NCBI GenBank assembly: GCA_018648945.1
Contig: JABGQJ010000503.1
Span: forward strand, 1-5,899
Source of the DNA: Victivallales bacterium
GTDB taxonomy: Bacteria > Verrucomicrobiota > Lentisphaeria > Oligosphaerales > Lenti-02
Length of the DNA stretch: 5,899 nt
Reading direction: 5' to 3'
Positions 1 through 5,899 of this stretch are shown in pieces (within the stretch, counting starts at the first letter, position 1; each line of letters starts with the position of its first letter). The notes under the pieces are model-generated. The model was not told the origin of the DNA, did not search any database, and was given only the letters and a program-made list of their open reading frames with translations. A program made the translations under genes and the position numbers.

Positions 1-1957
1 CCAGGACATCTGCTCCGTACCCAATCTCGATGTGGAAGTCTTCGTGCATGGCGCGCTCTGCTACGCATACAGCGGTCTCTGCCTGCTCTCCTCCCATCTG
101 CGGGGCAGCAGCGGCAACCGCGGCCAGTGCTCCTACCTCTGCCGCAACGGCCTCTTCCGCACGGGCGAATCCGCCCATTGCGCGGCCATGTCCATGTGCG
201 ACCTCGCCCTGCCCGACCAACTCGATGACCTACACCGTGCGGGCGTGGCATCGCTCAAGATCGAGGGCCGCAAGAAATCGCCCCTCTACGTCTCTGTCGT
301 CACCGACTACTACCGGCGTCTGCTCGACGGCACCCTCTCCCCCAGGGATCGTCTGGAGGCGGAGTTCAACCTCAAGACCGTATTCAGCCGACCCTGGACC
401 ACGCTGTTCCTCGACAGCCCGCAGCAACAGGGCCTCACCGACACCGCCACCGTCGGCCATCGCGGTGCCCCCCTTGGGCAAGTCGAAGGCGTCACCGCCG
501 GCGAGCCCGACCGCCTCCGCTTCACCCTCGATGAACACGGCATCGAGCGCCACGACGGCATCCAAATCGACGTGGTCGAACGCGAGCGCCCCTTCGGCTT
601 CAGCGCCGAGATGCTCTGGGTCAATGGCCGCCCCACCTTCGAGGCCCAGCGCGGCGAGACCATCGAGGTCGGCCTGCCCGACAGCCACCCCGCCCTGCCC
701 CGAGGCACCCCCGTCTACTGCGGTTCCTCCCAGGCTGTGAAACGCACCTACCGCTGGTCCCGGCCCCGCCCCGGCCAGCACCGCGTGCGCCAACCCATCG
801 CGGTCACCGTCGAGTTCACCCGCGACGCCCTCCATGCCGAGGCCAGCTGCGGCGCCGTGACCAGCCAGACGGTCCTCGTCCTGGACGAATCCCTCTCGCC
901 AGCCCGCACTCCCGAATCCGTCGCCAACGCAGTGGAGAAGTCCTTCCGCAAACTCGGCGACACGGAGCTCTCCCTGGCGAGTCTCGAGGTGCGCAACCCC
1001 GACGTGCTCTTCGCCCCGGCCTCCTTCCTGAACGAACTCCGCCGCAAGACCATGCTGGCCCTGGCAGAGCAACTCACCACCGATCGCGAGACCCGGCTCC
1101 GGGGTCTCCTCTCCCCCGTCTCCTTCCCCGCCAGCGAGGAAGCGGAACACTGGTCCCTCATGACCGACCAGCCCAGCGTCCTCGCCGATTTCCAGGCAGA
1201 TGCCTGGGAGGGGCTGGACGAGGTAGTCCTCGACATCTCTCGGGCGGACTGGCCCGAGATCGAGGCCGCAATCGCCCGCATCCCAGCAGACCGGCTGCGG
1301 CTGGCCCTCCCCGCCGTCGCCCGCCAGCGAGACGAAATCGAGCTGAAACGGCGCATCGCCGTCCTGCGCGAGCAAGGACACGAGCGCTGGCAGGTAGCCA
1401 ATCTCTCCGGCCTGACCCACCTCGCCCCCCACGCCGATCTGGACCTCCTGGCCGACTGGCCGCTCTACGTACTCAACACCCCCGCCATGCAGTCCCTCGA
1501 CGGTCTCGACCTTCAGGGCTGGACCCTCTCGCCCGAGGACGGCCAGCGCAATCTTGCCGATCTCCTCCCCGCAGCCCCGAGCCGCTCCACCCTCGTCGTC
1601 TACCAAGACACGCCGCTCGCCATCTCCGCCACTTGCCTCTTTGCCAGTGCCAACGGCTCCTGCCCCGGCAAGAACCACTGCGACGCCACCACCCAGGAAT
1701 GGTCCACCCGCAACGGCGATCACCTGCTGGCCATCAACGACAACTGCCGCACGGTCGTGCTCAACGCCCGTCCCCTCTCGCTCTCAGGACACCTGCGCGC
1801 GCTCCGCGCTGCCGGCGGCCGTCGCTTCCGGGTCGATTTCCTCTGGCGCGACTATGACCTCGCCACCGCCCAGCGCCTCTGGCAATCGATCCGTGCGGAC
1901 CAGAGACTGCCGAATACACACCCCGGCAACCTTGACCGGGAGCTGGACCACTCGTAG
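1..1957 (+). CDS. U32 family peptidase-like protein with DUF3656 (RlhA/YdcP-type), 5' end missing
   Basis: The reading frame is open from base 2, so the gene starts left of the window; an internal GTG at 32 lies inside the conserved motif and is not the start. Numbering from that GTG as residue 1, residues 2-21 match the U32 signature (E-x-F-x2-G-A-L-C-x6-C-x-x-S). C10, C17, C33 and C37 have the spacing of the 4Fe-4S cysteines known in U32 proteins such as UbiU. S-L-K-I-E-G-R follows at about 76-82. A DUF3656-like region spans about 245-340 and ends in P-x-S-F-L-N-E-L-R-R, typical of RlhA-type proteins. The C-terminal third has another four cysteines (C535, C544, C550, C572). Despite the 'peptidase' name, characterised members are RNA-modifying or hydroxylating enzymes; E. 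coli RlhA makes 5-hydroxycytidine in 23S rRNA. A cytoplasmic RNA-modification role is inferred; the exact substrate is not readable. E. coli RlhA is about 650 residues, so roughly 100-150 N-terminal residues are probably missing here. Confidence 0.93.
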   Translation, partial: QDICSVPNLDVEVFVHGALCYAYSGLCLLSSHLRGSSGNRGQCSYLCRNGLFRTGESAHCAAMSMCDLALPDQLDDLHRAGVASLKIEGRKKSPLYVSVVTDYYRRLLDGTLSPRDRLEAEFNLKTVFSRPWTTLFLDSPQQQGLTDTATVGHRGAPLGQVEGVTAGEPDRLRFTLDEHGIERHDGIQIDVVERERPFGFSAEMLWVNGRPTFEAQRGETIEVGLPDSHPALPRGTPVYCGSSQAVKRTYRWSRPRPGQHRVRQPIAVTVEFTRDALHAEASCGAVTSQTVLVLDESLSPARTPESVANAVEKSFRKLGDTELSLASLEVRNPDVLFAPASFLNELRRKTMLALAEQLTTDRETRLRGLLSPVSFPASEEAEHWSLMTDQPSVLADFQADAWEGLDEVVLDISRADWPEIEAAIARIPADRLRLALPAVARQRDEIELKRRIAVLREQGHERWQVANLSGLTHLAPHADLDLLADWPLYVLNTPAMQSLDGLDLQGWTLSPEDGQRNLADLLPAAPSRSTLVVYQDTPLAISATCLFASANGSCPGKNHCDATTQEWSTRNGDHLLAINDNCRTVVLNARPLSLSGHLRALRAAGGRRFRVDFLWRDYDLATAQRLWQSIRADQRLPNTHPGNLDRELDHS

Positions 1958-1979
1958 GTTGGGAGGTATCCGCCCAACC
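1957..1979 (+). other. Hairpin between the U32 gene and the secreted hydrolase-like gene
   Basis: A perfect 7-bp inverted repeat, GGTTGGG (1957-1963) and CCCAACC (1973-1979), starts at the last base of the upstream stop codon. Two more G-C pairs are possible inside it (1965-1966 with 1970-1971), leaving a TAT loop. No T-run follows, so it is not a standard intrinsic terminator. It ends one base before the Shine-Dalgarno of the next gene. It could affect mRNA stability or coupling between the two genes, or have no function. Confidence 0.45.
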
Positions 1980-1980
1980 C

Positions 1981-1986
1981 GAGGAG
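1981..1986 (+). promoter_or_regulatory. Ribosome binding site of the secreted hydrolase-like gene
   Basis: GAGGAG lies 7 bases upstream of the ATG at 1994, good spacing for a Shine-Dalgarno. This ATG also gives a protein beginning with a well-formed signal peptide, so the start is well supported. Confidence 0.8.
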
Positions 1987-1993
1987 TCTCCCC

Positions 1994-4900
1994 ATGGTCC
2001 GCGCGCTACTCGCCATCGCCCTGCTCTCCCCTGCCCTCTGGGCCGACCGCGTGGTCACCACGCCCCGGATCGCGATCCAGCTGCGACTGGGATCGCCATC
2101 CCGCCTGGAGAACCGGCTGACCGGAGAGGTCCTGAATCTCCAGCAGATCACGGATGCACCGTGGGTCGAGTTACCCAAGGAGCGGATTGCCCAGGCCGAG
2201 GCGGACAAAGGCAGCGATGATGCCTTCGCCGTAAAGGGGAAACTGAGCTGTCGCACCCAGGCGACGACTGGCCCAGATGGCGACGTGGTTCTCACCCAGC
2301 AGGCACAGGTCGCCAAACCGGGCCTGCGGGGCGTGGGTTGGGGGATGGCCGGCGTCTCCAGCAAGGACGTGCAAGTGGTGGTTCCCGGCGGCAGCGGCTG
2401 CGCCTTCGGACGCAACCGGGGCACCCCGTTCCGCGAACTGACCTTCTCCTGGCCGATCGGCTGGGAGGCCGGATTTGTCCTGCTCCAGATGGAGAAGGGC
2501 GGCTTCATTGTCTGGGCCAAGGACCCGAACTGGCAGTACAAGCGGTTCCGTCTGCGTCACGCAAAGGGGCTCTTCAGCCTGCGCTTCCAGTCTGAGGCGG
2601 AGGCCCCATTCGAGAAGGTGTCGCAGCTCCAATCCGTGCCCTGGCACGTTGCCGCCTACCGGGGCGACTGGCGGGAGGGTGCGAAGATCTACCGCAGCTG
2701 GCTGCGCGCGCGCCTCAAGCCCCCGATGATTGCCAAGCGCACCCCAACCTGGGTCGGCGAAACCAACGCCCTCGTTATCTCGGGAATGAAGCACGAGATC
2801 ATCCAGGAGCTGGCCAAGCACGTCGCCCCGGCACGCACCGTCCTCTACGTGCCCAGTTGGCGGCGCGACGGCTACGACATGAACTACCCCGACTACACAC
2901 CCGTGCCCGAGTTCGCCCCCTTCGTGGCCGAGGCCCACCGCCTGGGATTCCGCGTCATGGCCCATGTCAACTACTTCGGCTGCGACCCCAAACACCCCCT
3001 CTACGAGAGCTTCGAGCCCTACCAACTGCGCAGTCCAGGCAGCGACAAGCGGCAGTGGTGGACCTGGCCCCGCGACCTCGAGCCCGACGAGGAGCCACGC
3101 ATCAAGTTCGCCTACATCCACCCGGGACTGAAAGCCTGGCGCCAGGAACTGGTTCAGCGCTTCACCAAGTTGGTCGAGGAAACGGGCGTGGACTCCCTGC
3201 ATCTGGACCAGACCCTCTGCCTCCCCAACCACAACCGCGGCCGCGTGGATGGCCTGAGTGTCCCGGAAGGGAACCTGGCGCTTCACCGCGATCTGCGCGC
3301 TGCCCTGCCCGATGTCGCACTTTCCGGCGAGGGGTTGGACGAGGTCACCTTCCTGTATGAGGCCTTCGCCCAGCGACATGCGGCACGGGCCGTGAACCAC
3401 GTGACAAAGGCCTGGGACGACCGCTTCATCCGGACCACTCACCCCATCTGTTCCTATCTCTTCGCGCCCCATACCACGATCAATGGCTACCTCGGCATGA
3501 GCAACCCGAGGTCCGGCGGCGTATGGGACGCCTGGGTACAAGCCTACGAGCTATGGGGCTCCATCCCCACTTTCGCCCGCCCCAGCCTGAACCAACTGCG
3601 CCAGCCCAAGACCCGCGATGCCCTCTCCCTCGCCAAGCTCGGGCTCTGGACCCAGTACGCCCTGCTGCCCGATTACGACCACCCGGAAACCACCGACACC
3701 CGCCTGATGTGGACGGGCAAGGGCGCCACCGCCTTCGTGGATCACTCCCCCACTGGCGGTTCGCAACTCCAGCTGCGCGTCGGTGGCAAGGACCAGACCA
3801 TCTACCAGTATGCAAGCGGCATCCGCTCCCTCACCACCAAGGGCAATATCCCCAACTGGCTTGCCTACCGCGACCGGACCCTCTTCGGCCTGACGCCGCA
3901 GCGCACCTACCTCGTCCTCCCCGATGTCCCGAAGACGGACGGCATTCACCTCTCCGCCCTGCCCGCCAGCATGGCCGTGGACGAGGCCCGGGCCAACCCG
4001 CTCTTCCTAGCCGCCGACCTGGTGGACACCAAGGCCGGGCTCGTCCTCGATCTGGCATCTAGTGCCGACGGCGCAGATGCCAGCATCATCGGCCCCAACA
4101 CAGCCCTGCCTTTGGGCGATGGGGGCGCCTTCGAGGTAACGACCACCGCCGATGGCAAGGTCATGCGCCAGGGCATCTTCGCCCACCCGCCGTGGAAGAA
4201 CCGCCTGGCCGGCAAGGCAGGCCCGGCGGACACCACGCGCGGCCGCTACCGCGTGCGCCTCCCCGCCGACCACCCGGCGGTTCTCTCCCTGGCTCTCGCC
4301 CTGCGTGGCACCGCCGAGCAGAAGAGCGACGGCGTCGCCTTCCGCGTGCTGGTCAACGGCAAACCCATCCTCGACCGAGTCTGGGGCAAGGCCAAGTGGG
4401 AACGGCATGAACTGAGCTTGGCCGACTATCAGGGCCAGGAAATCCAGATCGACCTCTGCACCTCGCCCGGCCCCAACGACGATGTCCAATTCGACTGGGC
4501 CGTCTGGGGCGAGCCGGTCATCCGCACTCTGGCCAAGCCCAGCCGCCAACCCATCGATATCGCTTCTCCCACTCCCGTTCAAGCCATGCTCGACCAAGGG
4601 GGCGACATCCCCCTCCAAGCCCTTCCCGCCCCCGCCGGCCAGTACGCCTACCGCTGCCAGCCCCTCTTGCCCGGCCCGGTGATCGCCTGCCTGAAGGACG
4701 TCCCAACCGTCCCCCTGCCCGCAAACCTGGCGAAGCTCCCCCTGCAGGTCACCATCCTCGATGCCAACGGCAGCCCGGCTCAGGACGCGCCCTCCTTCGT
4801 GGGTGTTCATCCCGCCGCCGCCGCCAGTGACGGCACGAAACGCGAAGGGCTCAGCGCCCATCCCCCCAGTTCCGGACGCACCGTCGCCGACTTCGCCCTC

Positions 4901-5176
4901 CGCCTCCCCGCCGGCGGCAACCCCCGCCTCCGCCTCGCCGTGGGCATCCGCGACGGCTCCGAGTCAACCGGCTGTCTGTTCCTGATCCAGGTCAATGGCA
5001 AGACCACCTGGCAACAACTAGTCACCGGTGTCGATGGCTGGCACGAAGCCGATGTGGATCTGACGGCCTTCGCGGGGAAGCCGATCATCCTCTCGCTCGT
5101 GGTCGATCCCGCCGGCGCCTACAACTTCGACTGGGCCTTCTGGGCAGAGCCACGCATCGTCGCGGCCCCGCGCTGA
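1994..5176 (+). CDS. Secreted glycoside hydrolase-like protein (DUF6259-like barrel) with tandem C-terminal NPCBM-like domains
   Basis: This is a 1060-residue protein. Residues 1-17 look like a Sec signal peptide (M-V-R, a hydrophobic stretch of about 12, then A-L-W-A before D18), so the product is probably exported. Residues about 20-245 are beta-rich, like the N-terminal sandwich of many glycoside hydrolases (L-E-N-R-L-T-G-E-V at about 38-46). Residues about 250-560 look like a TIM barrel: W289-x2-D292-x2-D295, H324-x-N326 on a strand end, a Y-I-H-P-G loop at about 374-378, H403-x-D405 on another strand end, and E446-x2-D449-E450. D405 and E446 are the best candidates for catalytic acids, by inference only. 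I recall DUF6259 proteins with this pattern but could not run a profile search. Residues about 650-843 and 871-1056 form two diverged copies of a carbohydrate-binding, NPCBM-like module ending in F-D-W-A-x-W-x-E-P. Likely role: binding and cleavage of a complex glycan outside the cytoplasm; the substrate is unknown. The gene begins 36 bp after the U32 gene, so co-transcription is possible. No membrane anchor or sorting signal is evident at the C-terminus. Confidence 0.85.
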   Translation: MVRALLAIALLSPALWADRVVTTPRIAIQLRLGSPSRLENRLTGEVLNLQQITDAPWVELPKERIAQAEADKGSDDAFAVKGKLSCRTQATTGPDGDVVLTQQAQVAKPGLRGVGWGMAGVSSKDVQVVVPGGSGCAFGRNRGTPFRELTFSWPIGWEAGFVLLQMEKGGFIVWAKDPNWQYKRFRLRHAKGLFSLRFQSEAEAPFEKVSQLQSVPWHVAAYRGDWREGAKIYRSWLRARLKPPMIAKRTPTWVGETNALVISGMKHEIIQELAKHVAPARTVLYVPSWRRDGYDMNYPDYTPVPEFAPFVAEAHRLGFRVMAHVNYFGCDPKHPLYESFEPYQLRSPGSDKRQWWTWPRDLEPDEEPRIKFAYIHPGLKAWRQELVQRFTKLVEETGVDSLHLDQTLCLPNHNRGRVDGLSVPEGNLALHRDLRAALPDVALSGEGLDEVTFLYEAFAQRHAARAVNHVTKAWDDRFIRTTHPICSYLFAPHTTINGYLGMSNPRSGGVWDAWVQAYELWGSIPTFARPSLNQLRQPKTRDALSLAKLGLWTQYALLPDYDHPETTDTRLMWTGKGATAFVDHSPTGGSQLQLRVGGKDQTIYQYASGIRSLTTKGNIPNWLAYRDRTLFGLTPQRTYLVLPDVPKTDGIHLSALPASMAVDEARANPLFLAADLVDTKAGLVLDLASSADGADASIIGPNTALPLGDGGAFEVTTTADGKVMRQGIFAHPPWKNRLAGKAGPADTTRGRYRVRLPADHPAVLSLALALRGTAEQKSDGVAFRVLVNGKPILDRVWGKAKWERHELSLADYQGQEIQIDLCTSPGPNDDVQFDWAVWGEPVIRTLAKPSRQPIDIASPTPVQAMLDQGGDIPLQALPAPAGQYAYRCQPLLPGPVIACLKDVPTVPLPANLAKLPLQVTILDANGSPAQDAPSFVGVHPAAAASDGTKREGLSAHPPSSGRTVADFALRLPAGGNPRLRLAVGIRDGSESTGCLFLIQVNGKTTWQQLVTGVDGWHEADVDLTAFAGKPIILSLVVDPAGAYNFDWAFWAEPRIVAAPR

Positions 5177-5188
5177 GCCAGGGCTCGA

Positions 5189-5632
5189 CTACGCTCCGCA
5201 GCAGAGCTTGTACTTCTTGCCGCTGCCGCAAGGGCATGGACGGTTGCGTCCAGTCCCGGGGTACTTGCCGGCTGGCGCTTTCTTCAGCGGGCGGAACGGC
5301 AGCCCGATCGGCGTATCTCCCCGTCCACCCGGCAACAAGTCGTCCAGCGCGAATGGCACCTGATCGCGATGCATACGGGGAAACATCTCCTCATGTCGGC
5401 GGATCATTGGCTCCAAGACCAAGGTCCGGAATTCCTGGAATTCCCTTCCCTTCATCTTCATGTCCGCCCCTGCCTTCTCGATGGACTGGTCTCGCTCCTC
5501 CTTGGGCGACAGCGAGAGATTCCAGCAGAGCATGGCGATGGCAAGTGCTTTCTGGACCTCTTCCGCGGAGCCGTCGCTCTCATCGATCAAAGGCTGCGCG
5601 TAGTCTGCCATGCTTTCCGCGATGATACCCAT
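5189..5632 (-). CDS. Small SEC-C metal-binding motif protein
   Basis: This is a 147-residue protein ending in a textbook SEC-C motif: C133-x-C135-x8-C144-C145, within P-C-P-C-G-S-G-K-K-Y-K-L-C-C. In SecA and many small proteins this motif binds zinc and helps contact other proteins or nucleic acid. The first 110 residues look mostly helical and charged (K/E-rich at about 44-80) and match no family I recognise. A P/G-rich linker (about 100-130) joins them to the zinc motif. There is no signal peptide or membrane segment, so it is probably cytoplasmic. The ATG at 5630-5632 is favoured over M8 because AAAGGA sits 6 bases upstream. The gene is convergent with the secreted hydrolase-like gene; the stop codons are separated by only 12 bp, with no convincing terminator between them. 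Function unknown; an adaptor or chaperone-like role is only a guess from the motif. Confidence 0.9.
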   Translation of the reverse strand: MGIIAESMADYAQPLIDESDGSAEEVQKALAIAMLCWNLSLSPKEERDQSIEKAGADMKMKGREFQEFRTLVLEPMIRRHEEMFPRMHRDQVPFALDDLLPGGRGDTPIGLPFRPLKKAPAGKYPGTGRNRPCPCGSGKKYKLCCGA

Positions 5633-5638
5633 CAGTAG

Positions 5639-5644
5639 TCCTTT
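5639..5644 (-). promoter_or_regulatory. Ribosome binding site of the SEC-C gene
   Basis: Read on the - strand, AAAGGA lies 6 bases before the ATG at 5632. It supports this start over the internal methionine at residue 8. Confidence 0.75.
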
Positions 5645-5713
5645 TTCGGTTGGCCCGTGCGCCTCCTTGTGGCCGCGCGGAGCGGCGACAGAGACCCGGG
5701 TATGTCCCGACTA

Positions 5714-5729
5714 TGGCACATCTTTGGCA
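5714..5729 (+). promoter_or_regulatory. Possible sigma-54 (-24/-12) promoter reading right
   Basis: TGGCAC (5714-5719), five bases, then TGGCA (5725-5729). The invariant GG (5715-5716) and GC (5727-5728) are exactly 10 bases apart, as sigma-54 requires; the -12 box differs from TTGCA at one base. Transcription would begin near 5740 and run into the structured segment. The call rests on one short match; no enhancer site is identified, and no gene start lies downstream within the window. Confidence 0.3.
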
Positions 5730-5759
5730 CCCCTGCAATTGGCTCGCAGACCAAGGGCA

Positions 5760-5872
5760 CGGCAGGATTGCCGCTTCGCGCGTCCGTTGCTGGGCCTCCG
5801 CAGCGCTCGCCCCGGCGGCGCCAGGAACCTGAGGACGGAGCGTTGCTCGGCGCGCCAGCGGCGGCGGACGCG
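5760..5872. other. Nested inverted repeats, possible structured RNA or dispersed repeat
   Basis: A small hairpin, CGGCA/TGCCG (5760-5764 with 5769-5773, loop GGAT), precedes a larger nested fold. The outer stem pairs CGCGTCCG (5779-5786) with CGGACGCG (5865-5872) and continues with GCTGG (5789-5793) and CCAGC (5855-5859). The inner stem pairs 5800-5808 with 5838-5846 over 9 bp with one G-T pair. CAGG/CCTG (5822-5825, 5828-5831) lies inside that. Composition is very GC-rich, which raises the chance rate of pairing, but the orderly nesting is suggestive. No known RNA family is recognised. Confidence 0.35.
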
Positions 5873-5879
5873 TGGGGTC

Positions 5880-5899
5880 CGGGGAGACGAGTCTCCCCG
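5880..5899. repeat. Perfect 9-bp inverted repeat at the window edge
   Basis: CGGGGAGAC (5880-5888) and GTCTCCCCG (5891-5899) are exact reverse complements separated by GA. The last base of the arm is the last base of the window, so the palindrome may be longer. With a 2-base centre it would form a cruciform or hairpin only by opening the innermost pair. No T-run is visible, as the window ends here. It could be part of a dispersed repeat, a terminator or a protein-binding palindrome. Confidence 0.6.

Larger units (their letters stand above)
5633..5899. other. Gene-free region at the right end
   Basis: I find no credible gene on either strand; the open frames that cross it are short and do not look like protein. 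It should carry the promoter of the SEC-C gene. A weak - strand sigma-70-like pair is visible (TTGCAG at 5738-5733 and CATAGT at 5715-5710, spacer 17), but it is too poor to call. The right part, from about 5760, is dense in inverted repeats, annotated separately. Confidence 0.75.

Noticed and set aside
30..740. + strand frame starting ATG at 30, overlapping the U32 gene
   Set aside because: Its translation is S/T/A/P/R-rich with no conserved pattern; the overlapping frame encodes the U32 signature and continues to 1957.
230..1723. Long open frame on the - strand (497 codons) opposite the U32 gene
   Set aside because: Its translation is dominated by G, V, A, E and D with no motif, as expected antisense to a GC-rich gene. 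The + strand frame carries the clear U32 signature.
1..1957. A true collagenase or protease function for the U32 protein
   Set aside because: The 'peptidase U32' label is historical. The cysteine pattern and DUF3656 architecture fit the RNA-modifying members better.
2171..3541. Long - strand open frame (456 codons) opposite the secreted gene
   Set aside because: Low-complexity antisense shadow; the + strand frame has a signal peptide, ribosome binding site and domain structure.
4007..4861. - strand open frame (284 codons) opposite the C-terminal repeats
   Set aside because: G/A/V-rich shadow without motif or ribosome binding site; it overlaps the conserved repeat-coding sequence.
5175..5186. 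GAGCC-AG-GGCTC inverted repeat between the convergent genes as a shared terminator
   Set aside because: The stem is only 4-5 bp, the loop is too small, and no T-run follows on either strand.
5710..5738. Sigma-70-like promoter for the SEC-C gene on the - strand (TTGCAG, 17 bases, CATAGT)
   Set aside because: Spacing is right, but the boxes match consensus at only about 3 and 4 of 6 positions, so chance is likely.
5650..5832. 60-codon + strand frame in the right-hand gene-free region
   Set aside because: It has no ribosome binding site, is R/A/P-rich with no motif, and overlaps both the candidate sigma-54 site and the inverted repeats.

Overview
The window is GC-rich throughout, and third codon positions in its genes are mostly C or G. 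It holds two genes on the + strand (the first cut by the left edge), one small convergent gene on the - strand, and a gene-free right end rich in inverted repeats. No rRNA, tRNA, CRISPR array or recognisable transposase is present. The combination of a U32/DUF3656 protein, a large secreted sugar-hydrolase-like protein with tandem NPCBM-like domains, and high GC suggests a Planctomycetota/Verrucomicrobiota/Lentisphaerota-type or similar free-living polysaccharide degrader. That placement is inference only; no marker gene settles it.

Layout: (1) 1-1957, +, the C-terminal part of a U32 family protein with DUF3656 (RlhA-type architecture). The U32 signature and the iron-sulfur-type cysteine set are intact. 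(2) 1957-1993, a short spacer with a hairpin that starts at the last base of the stop codon, followed by a good Shine-Dalgarno. (3) 1994-5176, +, a 1060-residue exported protein with a signal peptide, an N-terminal beta-rich region, a TIM-barrel-like glycoside hydrolase region (DUF6259-like) and two C-terminal repeats ending in an F-D-W-A-x-W-x-E-P motif. (4) 5189-5632, -, a 147-residue protein with a C-terminal SEC-C zinc-binding motif, tail to tail with gene 3 and 12 bp away. (5) 5633-5899, no credible gene. It holds the ribosome binding site of the SEC-C gene, a sigma-54-like -24/-12 match pointing right, and nested inverted repeats ending in a perfect 9-bp palindrome at the window edge.

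Genes 1 and 2 lie 36 bp apart in the same direction and could be co-transcribed, but their functions (RNA modification and extracellular carbohydrate processing) give no obvious shared pathway. The most distinctive signals are the large duplicated module in the secreted protein and the unexplained structured segment at the right end, which could be a dispersed repeat, a structured RNA or a leader for a gene beyond the window. I see no clear evidence of a new multi-gene system.
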